Below the pieces are notes generated by a model, which saw only the letters and a program-made list of their open reading frames with translations, was not told the DNA's origin and did not search any database. This document shows, piece by piece, positions 43,099 through 52,259 of a DNA stretch of 64,000 nt. The DNA comes from Streptomyces stelliscabiei (lineage in GTDB: Bacteria; Actinomycetota; Actinomycetes; Streptomycetales; Streptomycetaceae): the NCBI RefSeq assembly GCF_014873495.1, contig NZ_JADBGF010000001.1, positions 9,176,001-9,240,000 on the forward strand. Reading direction: 5' to 3'. The position numbers and the translations under genes were made by a program. Positions within the stretch are counted from its first letter, which is position 1, and every line of letters starts with the position of its first letter.

Positions 43099-43256
43099 AG
43101 TATTGGATCGGGCGGTCCCAGGAGGAGATCGAACAAGCGCGCCGGGACTGGATGGAAGGGTCGCGGTTCGGGGAGGTGAAGGGGTACGACGGTGCTCCAC
43201 TGCCCGCCCCGCAGCTGCCGGCGGTGCCCTTGAATCCGCGGGGAAGGGCCCGTTGA
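43099..43256 (+). pseudogene. Second copy of the pirin C-terminal tail
   Basis: YWIGRSQEEIEQARRDWMEG, SRFGEVKGYDGAPLPAPQLP and LNPRGRAR followed by TGA: 53 codons nearly identical to the end of the intact pirin at 26921-27079, and homology continues a few bases past the stop (GACCTGCG). By eye DNA identity is about 80%. The rest of the gene is absent; an IS6 fragment replaces it. Confidence 0.85.
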
Positions 43257-43319
43257 CCTGCGAAATTGCTGACACGTCGGTGACGGGCGAGCGACCCGGC
43301 TCGGGGTGCCGCGGACAGC

Positions 43320-43960
43320 GTTTCGTCCGGTCTCGGGAGGGCGGCTCGGAGGTCCTGACAGAGGCGTTGGACGTGGCGGTGGGTGATCAGGCAGGCGGCG
43401 AGGCCGAGGAGCGCTTCGTGGATGTCGTCGCGTCGTTCCCAGCGGATGCGCAGTCGGCGGAAGCCGTGCAGCCAGTCGATCGTCCGCTCGACCACGTCAC
43501 GGAAGATGCCCAGGCCAAAGCCGTGTGGCTGGCCTCGTTCGGCGATGACCGGGCGGATGCCGCGGGCCCGGAGCAGTCGGCGGTATGTGTCGTGGTCGTA
43601 GCCGCGGTCGGCCAGGAGCGCGTCGGGTCTGCGCCGGCGGCGGCCGACCAGACCGGACATGGCGGGGACTGTGTCGAGCAGGGGCAGGAGCTGGGTGATG
43701 CCGTTGCGGTTTCCGCCGGTCAGGGACACCGCGAGCGGGATGCCCTGTCCGTAGGTGAGGACGTGGTGCTTGCTGCCCGGCCGTGCGCGGTCGACCGGGC
43801 TGGGTCCGCTTTCGGGCCGCGCCGGGCCGCCCTGACGTAGGAGGAGTCGATCACTGCGCGTGACCGCCCCGCCTGACGGAGGGGGAGGCCCGGTGAACCT
43901 GGCACTCGCAACGCCCCGACACGGGGCAGGGGAAGACACGGTCACCCCTGGGCTCATGGG
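43320..43960 (-). mobile_element. IS5-family transposase remnant
   Basis: AVIDSSYVRAARRGPK in one frame and DRARPGSKHHVLTYGQGIPL, LLADRGYDHDTYRRLL, RDVVERTIDWLHGFRRLRIR and LITHRHVQRLC in another give the catalytic domain of actinobacterial IS5 transposases with its aspartates and Glu. The N-terminus is missing and there is a frame change near 43810, which could derive from an ancestral programmed frameshift. No terminal inverted repeats were identified. Confidence 0.78.
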
Positions 43961-44112
43961 TGCCGTCCAGCCGGAGTTCCTGCGGCAGGCCCAAGAGCAT
44001 GCGATCCGCCGTTGTGTGAAGACCGCGTGATGCGGCAGCCGCGCATCGCATACTTTGACCGCACTCTCGCCTTACAGCCAAAGCATTTTCCACTTCTGCC
44101 GACGCTGACGCG

Positions 44113-45234
44113 TCACTTCACGGGCACTTGCATTCCGAACAGTTTTTCCGCATTTCGGAACGCAATTTTTTCCTTGGCTTCGCGTGGCAGATCGACTCCC
44201 CGGAACCAGTCGGTTTGAGTTTTCATATTTGCAAACGGGTAGTCGGTTGCAAACATCACTCGATCCACGCTTATGTACTTCAGCAGGAGATCGAGCAGTT
44301 CAGTCTGAGGGAATGCGCTTGTTGTGAACCAGAAATTGTCATGGAAATACTGCTCGAACGGCTTGTCCAGACTCTTCTCGGTCACTTCGCTCATCTTCTC
44401 CACGATGCGTTTGTAGAAGAACGGAAGCCCCTCTCCCATATGACCGATGATAATCTGGAGCTTGGGATGCCTGTCGAATACTCCTGAGGTGATCATTCGG
44501 AGGCACTGAGTAACGACTTCCTGGTGCCATCCATATGCAGAGATGCTGAGAACCTGGTCCTGGAACTCCTTCTGATATTCCGGCCGCATATTGCTGTAGT
44601 AGATTCCGAAAACCTCGTCAGGCGGCAGGCCCGGATGGATGTATATCGGCACATCAAGGGTTTCGGCGCGCGCCAGCAGGGGCTCAAAGTCAGGATGGTC
44701 GAGGAATTTCTTCCCGATGATTCCATTGGTCAAACACCCCAGGAAGCCATCTTCTCGAACTGTGCGTTCCAGTTCGTCTGCCGAGGCCTCCGGATTCTGC
44801 AGAGGCAAGGTTGCAAATGCCTTGAACCGCCCCGGATAGGTGGCCATCGGTCCATCGACGAGCATCTTGTTGAGACGATACGCAAAATCGATGCCCTTCT
44901 GACCTTTGACATTCTGCACACCTGGCGTATGTGCGGAGAGGATCTGAACGTTGATCCCCGCCTCATCCATTGCACCGATGCGGCGCGGGCCGAGCTCGGC
45001 AAGACCAGTATTCTCGAGGAACAGCCTGTCGTTCAGCACCATCAACTCATGGGTGGAAAAGGTCTCTTCCGTGCCGATGAAGGGCAGGTCCTGGTCCCGC
45101 AGTGAAATGTCCGAAGTCTTGTCCGAAGTCTCGTTCTCGTTCGCTGCCGAGACAATGGCATGCGTGGACAAGCCGGCGCCAATGCCAAGTGCCGTGGCGG
45201 CGGTCAGGAATCCGCGGCGTCCCATGGGCTTCAT
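44113..45234 (-). CDS. Tat-exported amidohydrolase 2 family (ACMSD/LigW-like) protein, low GC
   Basis: 373 residues. MGRRGFLTAATALGIGAGL is a Tat signal (RRGFL) with a hydrophobic stretch. The TIM barrel has TEETFST at strand 1 (LigW-like E-E-x-F instead of E-x-H), DVPIYIHPGLPPD, QIIIGHMGEGLPFFYKRI and FATDYPFANM, the metal and catalytic sites of metal-dependent decarboxylases such as gamma-resorcylate and 5-carboxyvanillate decarboxylase. The gene is about 50-53% GC against about 72% around it, and it has low-GC codons throughout. It was acquired from another lineage. Export of such an enzyme is unusual. Confidence 0.85.
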   Translation of the reverse strand: MKPMGRRGFLTAATALGIGAGLSTHAIVSAANENETSDKTSDISLRDQDLPFIGTEETFSTHELMVLNDRLFLENTGLAELGPRRIGAMDEAGINVQILSAHTPGVQNVKGQKGIDFAYRLNKMLVDGPMATYPGRFKAFATLPLQNPEASADELERTVREDGFLGCLTNGIIGKKFLDHPDFEPLLARAETLDVPIYIHPGLPPDEVFGIYYSNMRPEYQKEFQDQVLSISAYGWHQEVVTQCLRMITSGVFDRHPKLQIIIGHMGEGLPFFYKRIVEKMSEVTEKSLDKPFEQYFHDNFWFTTSAFPQTELLDLLLKYISVDRVMFATDYPFANMKTQTDWFRGVDLPREAKEKIAFRNAEKLFGMQVPVK

Positions 45235-45297
45235 GTCAGTCTCTCTTCAGGTGTCGGTGTGGTGCGGTATCCGTGCGGCATCCGTCTGCGAGATGCT

Positions 45298-45873
45298 TCA
45301 GATCGCCCCTTCGTGGTTACCGGACGCGCCCAGGTGTCCGCCCACGCCGCGTCCCCTGCTTCGACCTCGACCGCCGGTCACGCCGGTCCGCCGAAACACT
45401 GCCAGCCGAGACCAGGGGTCTTCGCGTCCTGCTCGCGCACCGCGGTAGTGCCGCCCGGCGGGCACCGCGTACGCGTCGGCGTGGTGCGCGATGGCGGCGT
45501 TCTCCGGTGCGAATTGGGTCCCGGTCAGGAACGCCGTCTTGGTCAGGCCCGGATCGATCATCTGGCACCGGTGCCCGTCCGAGCCGCCGCCCTCCGGCGG
45601 CGTGGGCGGGTGGGCTTCGGCTTTCCTCAGGTCGAGGAACCGCTCGCCGGCGCGCAGCGGCCGTGGTGGAGCTGACGACCCGCCCGCGTGCGCGCTGTGC
45701 GGGCCGGCTGTGGCGGGCCCCGCACTGTTGTCGGCGTGCGACCCGCGGGCGGCGACAGGGAACGCCGTCGCCAGCGCCCTGGTGGCCGCCCCGAGCCTCA
45801 ACCGCCCGGACGGCGCATTCCCTGACGGCGCTGCGTCGACTGCCATCACTCGCCTCCTGCATGCGGGTTGCAT
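45298..45873 (-). pseudogene. Decayed copper type II ascorbate-dependent monooxygenase-like gene
   Basis: GERFLDLRKAEAHPPTPPEG, DGHRCQMIDPGLTKTAFLTG and TQFAPENAAIAHHADAYAVP resemble the N-terminal segment of copper type II monooxygenase-like proteins (HH copper ligands in AHHA). Downstream, WQCFGG appears in one frame and GVTGGRGRSRG and GNHEGAI in another, so at least one frameshift is present and only about a third of the usual length remains. Confidence 0.55.
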
Positions 45874-46320
45874 CGCTTATCTGGATGCCTACTTCCTACC
45901 GAGCGAACCTGAGACGAACGTTAGAACCCGTCCTTGAACCGTCGCGGTGCAGAGGCCGGACGGATGCTCGACGGCCGACGCTGTCGCATATGGCTCTCGT
46001 CGCCCCGTGGATCCATGCTGTGTACCGGTGCGGGAATCCCTGAATGCGCTCGACCGATGCCACGATGCCGGTCACTATCTGGCCAGCGGACAGCGGACAG
46101 CGGACAGCGAACCGCCTCCCGTTATCCAACATTTGGCGCAGTTCTACCGTCATGACATGGAGGAGTGAGCTGCCCCGAGTTTGGTAGCGGCCGATCTTGT
46201 GTTTTTCAGGCGGCTTTGGGTGTGTCAACTCAACGGCTGATCCGGGTTGTTGAGGTTCGGTTGTTGGCCGGGGTGAGCCCGGCCTTCGAAGGCGATCTGG
46301 AAGGCGATCAGGGGGGCCTT
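45874..46320. other. 447 bp without a recognised gene
   Basis: It contains a short 7-bp tandem repeat (CAGCGGA three times plus a partial copy, 46084-46110) and otherwise unrecognised sequence with mixed base composition. No coding region is supported. Confidence 0.5.
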
Positions 46321-46620
46321 CCAGAGTCACGGGTTTCGCTCGTGCCGGCTCCGTCGTCGTCGCGGCGGCCACCATCATGGTCTCCGTCTTCGCGGAATTC
46401 ATCTTCAACGCGGAGCCCATGATCAAGCAGCCCGGCTTCGCGCTGGCCGCGGGCGTCCTCGTCGACCCCTTCGTCATCCGCATGACGCTCATCCCGGGCC
46501 ATCGTGGCACTCGCGCAGGAGAAGGCCTGGTGGATCCCCGCCTGGCTGGACCGCCTGCTTCCCGACCTCGATGTCGAGGGCGACAAGCTCGCGCAGAAGA
46601 TCCCGTTGCCCCACCCGGCG
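46321..46620 (+). pseudogene. MMPL-family transporter, internal/C-terminal fragment
   Basis: VSVFAEFIFNAEPMIKQPGF then ALAAGVLVDPFVIRMTLIPG in one frame and EKAWWIPAWLDRLLPDLDVE in another correspond to the last membrane helices and the cytoplasmic end of MMPL/RND-like lipid transporters (FALAxGVLxDxFVxRMTLIP). A frameshift near 46500 and missing remainder mark it as a relic. Confidence 0.75.
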
Positions 46621-47380
46621 ACCGCCCGGTCGCACGTCATGGCGCAGAAGGGCGGAATCCGTCAACTGACCGTAGTCGCGGTCTCTTCTCGCACCTCCTT
46701 GAGGTCACCTGCGCGGGAAGAGGCCGTGACGGGCGGGTCCGCCTGTCGACCTCCGGCCGGAACGGGCACACGCGTCGGTGTTCGGCCGGTGCGGCGCGGT
46801 CGGTCCGCACGCGGCGCCGTGGACGGTGCTCGGACCGGCTGTGCGGCATGGAGGCCCGTACTTCGACCGCGCGGCCGTGACCGGGGAGTGCCCGTCGGCG
46901 GCCCTGGGCATGGGCGAGGCGTGCACGGTACGTGCCGCTCGACCTGGCTGCCCGGCCGCCGAACTCGGCCCGCTGCGCCGCGAGTTGCGGCAACCGGATC
47001 AACTCTCCGGCAAGCACGTCGCCTTTCCGGTGCCCGGCTTGCCGAGGAAGCTCCATGCGCCGGCAGTCCAAGGATGCGGCCCCGCGCGGCATATGTCTGG
47101 TGGGGCGTGCGACGGCCTGTCGAACAGTCGCCCTCGCCCCCACCGGCCGGTGGGCCGCTCCGGGGCCGGTGAGGGGAGCCGCGCCGTATCTCGGAACCAT
47201 CACGGGTCTTGTCACCTGTGCCGACGTCGTGCCAATCTCCGCCATGGTTACGTAAACATGGCCGGTTCGAATGGGTCCGAGTATCCGTACCGGACCCAGG
47301 TTCATCAGGTTCATCAGTGCCTCGGCTCAGGTGACGAACCCGCACTCCGCCCTCCGCGCTTTCCTGTCACTGGAGACGAC
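46621..47380. other. 760 bp upstream of the cellulase, no supported gene
   Basis: Open frames here lack known domains and show no consistent coding bias. The last 160 bp form the cellulase promoter region and include the palindrome TTACGTAA near 47247-47254 and a 9-bp direct repeat (GGTTCATCA) near 47300. No -35/-10 pair could be chosen with confidence. Confidence 0.45.
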
Positions 47381-48865
47381 ATGACCAAGACCCCGACGAG
47401 GTCCAGAAGGCCGGCCACCATGCTCATGGCCGGCCTAGGTGCGACGCTCATGTTCCTGAGCGCTGCCCCTCCCGCCCTCGCCCGGTCGGCCGCCGACACG
47501 TCAGCCGCCTCGCACGTGTCGGAGAAGCCCAAGCCGAAGGGCGGTACCAGTGACTTCCGCGGAGTGAACTGGGCCGACCCGCGCGACAACTACGCCAGTG
47601 ACGCCGTGGTGCCGAGCGGGCTGAAGGTGACCGACAACTACCGCACCGTGTACCGCACCACGGACAAGATGGTGCGCGGCTTCAAGAAGAACCTGGGCGC
47701 CAACACGTTGCGTCTGCCGATCAACCCGGCGACGGTGAACACCACCTGGTGGAAGTCGTACCGCGCGACGATCGACGCGGCCACGGCCTACGGTGACAAG
47801 GTCATCGTCAGCTACTGGGAGGCCGACACCAGCAAGGACGGGCTGGTCGACGACACGGCCGCCTGGAAGAAGATGTGGAAGACCGTGGTGCGGGAGTACA
47901 AGCACAACCCGCGGGTCTACTTCGAGCCGATGAACGAGCCGCACGGATACACCCTGAAGCAGTGGGTGTCCGTCACCAGCGGCTGGCTGGACCGGTACAA
48001 GGACGTTCCGCGCGGCCGCGTGGTGATCAGCGGCACCGGCTACAACGACAACGTCACCGGCGTCGGCGCGGCCCGCGAACTGCGCGGCACGCTGCTGTCC
48101 CTGCACTTCTACGGCTTCTGGAACAGCTACACCAAGCAGTCCGAATGGACCGCCGACCTCAAGACCCGGATCGGCAAGTACGCCGGCCGGACCATCATCG
48201 ACGAGGCCGGCGCCCCGATGACCATCGGCCTGAACTACGGCGCGTGGAACGGCAACATCTACACGTCGTACCTCGCGGCCGTGGCCGACACCGCCCGCAG
48301 CAAGGGGATGGGACTGGTCTACTGGCCGGGGCTGCGGTTCGACGACGCCTACTCGATCCAGTCTCTGGATGCCAAGGGCAACCTCGTGAACAACAGCGAG
48401 ACCGGAGTCGCGCTGCTGCGCTGGGGCTACGGCTTCGGCAAGACCCCGCCGGTCAACAACCTGCCGCCCGCGCCTCCCGGTGAGGTCCTGCGGGGCGTGG
48501 GCTCGGGCCGCTGCGTCGACGTGCCCGGCTTCAGCACGAAGAGCGGAACCCAGCTCGACCTCTGGGACTGCAACTCCGGAGGCAACCAGATCTGGAACTG
48601 GAACGCGGACAAACAGCTCACCGTCTACGGCAACAAGTGCATGACGGTGGGAGGTACCGGAGCCACTGCGGGCGACCCCGTGGTCATCGCCGACTGCACC
48701 GGCGCTGCGGCACAGCAGTGGAGCGTGAACGCGGACCTCTCCGTGACCAGCGTCGCGAACCCGGCGCTCTGCCTGGACGCGGCCGGAGCGGGCACCGGCA
48801 ACGGCACCTCGGTCGACGTCTGGCTCTGCAACGGCAGCAGCAACCAGCAGTGGACCAGGAGCTGA
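47381..48865 (+). CDS. Secreted glycoside hydrolase family 5 (cellulase) with ricin-type lectin domain
   Basis: 494 residues; ATG at 47381 behind GGAG. A signal peptide (about 1-35, MLMAGLGATLMFLSAAPPALA) is followed by the GH5 barrel: RGVNWADP, ANTLRLPINP, the acid/base Glu in YFEPMNEPHG and the nucleophile Glu in RTIIDEAGAP. A Pro-rich linker (PPAPPG) leads to a ricin B-type beta-trefoil (about 365-494) with the repeats NQIWNW, AQQWSV and NQQWTRS. It should cleave beta-glucans outside the cell while the lectin binds polysaccharide. Confidence 0.92.
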   Translation: MTKTPTRSRRPATMLMAGLGATLMFLSAAPPALARSAADTSAASHVSEKPKPKGGTSDFRGVNWADPRDNYASDAVVPSGLKVTDNYRTVYRTTDKMVRGFKKNLGANTLRLPINPATVNTTWWKSYRATIDAATAYGDKVIVSYWEADTSKDGLVDDTAAWKKMWKTVVREYKHNPRVYFEPMNEPHGYTLKQWVSVTSGWLDRYKDVPRGRVVISGTGYNDNVTGVGAARELRGTLLSLHFYGFWNSYTKQSEWTADLKTRIGKYAGRTIIDEAGAPMTIGLNYGAWNGNIYTSYLAAVADTARSKGMGLVYWPGLRFDDAYSIQSLDAKGNLVNNSETGVALLRWGYGFGKTPPVNNLPPAPPGEVLRGVGSGRCVDVPGFSTKSGTQLDLWDCNSGGNQIWNWNADKQLTVYGNKCMTVGGTGATAGDPVVIADCTGAAAQQWSVNADLSVTSVANPALCLDAAGAGTGNGTSVDVWLCNGSSNQQWTRS

Positions 48866-48924
48866 CGCCGACACCCTTCTGCCTCGGCCGCCGACTCGGA
48901 GCACCGAGTCGACGCCGACCGGAG

Positions 48925-48976
48925 CCGCCGGCGCCGCAGCGCTTCGCCCCAGGGAGAAGCGCGGCGGCGCCGGCGG
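48925..48976. terminator. Bidirectional hairpin between cellulase and esterase-like gene
   Basis: 21-bp arms (48925-48945 and 48956-48976) with a single mismatch and a 10-base loop, located between two convergent genes. Confidence 0.8.
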
Positions 48977-49001
48977 TGTTCGCGGACCGAACGCGTCGTG
49001 C

Positions 49002-50159
49002 TCAGCCGAGTGCGAAGGCCACGAACTGGGTCACCTGGCGGGCGGCGAAGTTGTCGTCGGAGACCAGGACGACGGCGCGACGGCCGTCGGGGAGGCGTGG
49101 GCCGAGGGTGATGCCCTCGACGTTGTCCACCCGGGAGAGGCCGGGTACGTCGGACAGGTCGGTGACCAGCGTCTTGCGGACCGGCTTGACGGGTCGCACG
49201 GACGCGTCGGTGAGGGAGTCGCGGCCGAGGACGTCCGTCGCGCCGTGCAGGTCGACCAGATAGATCCGGGCCTTCCAGTTGTTGTCGGTGAAGATCGAGG
49301 CGCGCTCCAGGACGAGGAAGCGGTCGTGGCCGAGCGCCACGAGGTCGCTGACCCCGTTGGTGTCGGTGCTGCCCGCGGGGGTCGCGGCGAACAGTGGCTC
49401 CAGCGGGTAGGCGTACTGGGACAGCGGCTGTCCGGTGCGGGCGTCGTGGACGGTGATGCGGGTGAGCGCGCCGTGCTCGGGGGTGGGGTCGTCGCCGTCC
49501 TGGTGGAGAGGGTCCTCCATGGCGGTGACGATCCGCCGTCCGTCCGGGGTGAAGGTGACTCCTTCCAGGGTCTGGTTCTTGCGGGGGCCGAACTCCTGGG
49601 AGTTCATGTGCAGTTGAGGGGGCAGCGGGAGCTGTCCGGCGTAGGTACCGGTCGTGGTGGCGCGGCGGATCCAGGGGTCGCCGAGGAGGGCCGGGCCGTC
49701 GGACGGGACGATGCGTTCGCCCTCGCTCGTCCAGGCGAGACTGCCGTCGCGCGGGTCCACGGCGATGCCCTCCGGGTCGGGCGCGACGGTGGCGGTCGAG
49801 GTGGGCGGGAAAGCGCTGCCGTCCGGGCGGAGCCAGGGGTGGGTGCCGGTGAGCTCGACGCTCTTGAGGGCGTCGCCGGTGAGGTCCAGGCGGGCGGTGT
49901 AGAAGCGGGCGGGGCCGGTCTGCGACCGGTCGTCGCTGATCACGTAATACGTGCCGGACTTCACGTCGTAGGTGATGGCGGACAGCCCGCCGACGGTGGT
50001 GCCCTGGAAGGTCATCGCGTTCGGCAGCTCCCGCTCGCCGAGGAAGTCCAGCCGTACGCCGCTGCTGTGGGCGGCGGCCGGGGTGCCGGAGAGGGCGGGA
50101 AGCGCGGCGAGGACGACGGCGCCGGCGATGATCCGGGCGCGGGCGGCGCGGATGCTCAT
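49002..50159 (-). CDS. Secreted esterase-like activity of phytase family protein
   Basis: 385 residues from the ATG at 50159, which overlaps the permease stop (ATGA). The signal peptide is RARIIAGAVVLAALPALSGTPAAAHS. Blades such as GGLSAITYDVKSGTYYVISD, DPEGIAVDPRDGSLAWTSEG, LEGVTFTPDGRRIVTAMED and NVEGITLGPRLPDGRRAVVL are the beta-propeller of PF13449. Being last in a nucleoside transport operon, it may release phosphate or nucleoside from an extracellular substrate; this is inference. Confidence 0.87.
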   Translation of the reverse strand: MSIRAARARIIAGAVVLAALPALSGTPAAAHSSGVRLDFLGERELPNAMTFQGTTVGGLSAITYDVKSGTYYVISDDRSQTGPARFYTARLDLTGDALKSVELTGTHPWLRPDGSAFPPTSTATVAPDPEGIAVDPRDGSLAWTSEGERIVPSDGPALLGDPWIRRATTTGTYAGQLPLPPQLHMNSQEFGPRKNQTLEGVTFTPDGRRIVTAMEDPLHQDGDDPTPEHGALTRITVHDARTGQPLSQYAYPLEPLFAATPAGSTDTNGVSDLVALGHDRFLVLERASIFTDNNWKARIYLVDLHGATDVLGRDSLTDASVRPVKPVRKTLVTDLSDVPGLSRVDNVEGITLGPRLPDGRRAVVLVSDDNFAARQVTQFVAFALG

Positions 50160-51121
50160 GGGGTCTCCGTGAGTTGTGGGGTGGGCAGGCCGGGCGGGGA
50201 CGCGGGCGCGGTACGGGACGCGCGACGGCGTCGCCAGGCGAAGAAGGCGAGCGCGAGCAGGGTGAAGGCGTACGGGATCGCGGAGACCAGCTGCGACGGG
50301 ATGTCCAGGTTGCCGAGCTGGACGGCGAGGGCCTCGGCGGTGCCGAAACCGAGGGCGGCGAGGAAGACGCCCCAGGGGCGCAGGGCGCCGAGGAAGACGG
50401 CGGCCAGGGCGATGTAGCCGCGGCCCGCGGTCATGCCGGTGACGAAGAAGGACACCGCGCCCATGCTCAGGAACACCCCGGCCACCCCGGCCAGCGCGCC
50501 GCTGAGCGCGAGGGCGCGGAACTGGACCCCGTGCACGTGGATGCCCACCGAGCGGGCCGCCTCGGGATGCTCGCCCACCGCGCGCAGATGGAAGCCGAAC
50601 CGGGCCCGGTACAGCAGCCAGGCCACCGCCGGGGCGGCGGCGAGGGCGGCCCAGGTCAGCACGTTCTGCCCGCTGAGCACCGCGCCGAGACCGGGGACGT
50701 CCTCGATCAGGGGCAGCCGGACCGAGGGCAGCGCGCCGCTGTGCAGCCTGCTGGTCCCGCCCTTGTCGCCGAGGAGCGCGTACACGGTGTACGCGGTCGC
50801 GCCCGCAGCGAGCAGGTTGAGGCCGATGCCCGCGATGATGGCGTCCGCGCCGAGGTACAGGTGCAGCACGCCGAGCAGCAGCGCGAGCAGCGCGCCCCCG
50901 GCGATCCCGCAGACGGCGCCCGCCCACACCGAGCCGCTGTACCCGGCGACCAGCGCACCCGTACAGGCGGCGGTCAGCATCGAGCCCTCCAGCGCGATGT
51001 CGGGCACACCGGCCCGCTCGGCCAGCAGACCGCCGAGGGCGGCGAGGACGTACGGCGTGGACACCCCGAGGATCGCCGCGAGGAATCCGGTGCTGAGCAC
51101 GACGTCGAGGACGGGGCCCAT
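50156..51121 (-). CDS. Nucleoside ABC transporter permease (YufQ/NupC-like)
   Basis: 321 residues, about 9-10 membrane helices, with the BPD_transp_2 fold (AERAGVPDIALEGSMLTAAC, AVGEHPEAARSVGIHVHGVQ). It is the second permease of a BMP-type ABC importer. Its ATG overlaps the stop of the first permease by one base (TGATG) and its own stop overlaps the esterase-like gene. The partner permease is frameshifted in this sequence. Confidence 0.9.
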   Translation of the reverse strand: MGPVLDVVLSTGFLAAILGVSTPYVLAALGGLLAERAGVPDIALEGSMLTAACTGALVAGYSGSVWAGAVCGIAGGALLALLLGVLHLYLGADAIIAGIGLNLLAAGATAYTVYALLGDKGGTSRLHSGALPSVRLPLIEDVPGLGAVLSGQNVLTWAALAAAPAVAWLLYRARFGFHLRAVGEHPEAARSVGIHVHGVQFRALALSGALAGVAGVFLSMGAVSFFVTGMTAGRGYIALAAVFLGALRPWGVFLAALGFGTAEALAVQLGNLDIPSQLVSAIPYAFTLLALAFFAWRRRRASRTAPASPPGLPTPQLTETP

Positions 51122-52259
51122 CAGCGGGCCTCCCTTCGGGCGAGGTACCGCTTGACGAGTTCGGGCAGCGCCCGGGCGGTCACGAGCAGCACGATGACCG
51201 CCTGGATGATGGTCACGGCCTCGGAGCCGACGTCGGTCTGCTGCTCCATCACATCGCCGCCGACGCGCAGATACGAGTAGAGGAGCGCGGCGGCGACCAC
51301 ACCGACCGGGTTGTTGCGGCCCAGCAGGGCGACGACGATGCCCTCGAAGGCCAGGCCGCCGGCCATGTCGGGCTGGAGCCCGCCGTAGACGCCGAGGGCG
51401 AGATGGGCCCCCGCGAGACCGGCGAGGGCGCCGCCGATGACGAAGCTCCACTCGATGGTGCGCGGTACGTCGAGGCCGCCGTACCGGGCGAAGTCCGGGT
51501 TGGAGCCGGTGATCCGGATGCGGTAGCCGAGCGGTGTCCTGGCCAGCAGGAACCACACGGCCGCGGCGACCGCGAGCATCCCGAACAGGCCGACGTTCGC
51601 CCGGTCCAGGGGACGCCGAAGAAGTCCGAGAGGAGGGGCAGCGCAGAGTCGGGCCGCACCGGCGCGGACTGCACCGCGCTGCTGTCGGGCGCCTTGATGT
51701 GGTCGGTGAGCAGATAGTCGAAGACGCGTACGACGACGGCGTTCAGCATCAGGGTGGCGACGATCTCGTTGGCGCCGAGACGGGCCTTCATCACCCCCGG
51801 GACCGCGCCCAGCGCACCCCCGGCGAGGGCGGCGACGGCGAGCGGCACCAGGACGGCGGCGACCGGCGGCAGGTGGAGATGGATCGCCACCAGGGCGCTG
51901 GCCAGGGCGCCGACGTACACCTGGCCCTCCGCGCCGAGGCTGATCTGCCGGGCCCGGAAGGGGATCGACACGGACAGGCCGAGCAGCGCCAGGGTGGTGG
52001 CGTCGGCGAGCCAGCGGCCGATCCGGGGCGTGCGCTCCAGCGGGCCGGTGAGCAGGGCGTTCAGCGCGCCGGTGGCGTCCTTGCCGGAGGCCAGGACGAC
52101 CAGGAAGGCGATGAGGACGGCGACGGCGACGGTCAGCACGGTCATCGTCAGCTCGACGACGGCCGTACGGCGCCGCGTGGCCAGGAAATCCCGGCGTCCC
52201 CGCGCCTCGGGCCGCCCCTGCGCTTCCGCTGTTGTTCCGGGTTCCAGGGTCGAGGTCAT
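51121..52259 (-). pseudogene. Nucleoside ABC transporter permease (YufP-like), single-base frameshift
   Basis: From the ATG at 52259 (ATGA overlap with the ATPase) the frame reads through GLSVSIPFRARQISLGAEGQ and LGANEIVATLMLNAVVVRVF to LPLLSDFFGVPW near 51605. The correct continuation, LDRANVGLFGMLAVAAAVWF to RLTGSNP-like and the stop at 51121, is in the next frame. Restoring one C in a C4 run near 51610 gives a full-length protein of about 379 residues. All other operon genes are intact, so this could be a sequencing error or a recent loss. Confidence 0.8.

Noticed and set aside
46084..46110. Short direct repeats resembling the start of a CRISPR array
   Set aside because: Unit is only 7 bp, contiguous, without spacers and without cas genes; simple tandem repeat.
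46932..47255. 107-codon open frame upstream of the cellulase
   Set aside because: No domain, several Cys/Arg-rich stretches and no coding bias; not supported as a gene.
51121..52259. Programmed frameshift in the ABC permease
   Set aside because: No slippery heptamer or downstream stimulator is apparent and the family does not use one; a deletion or error in a C run is simpler.
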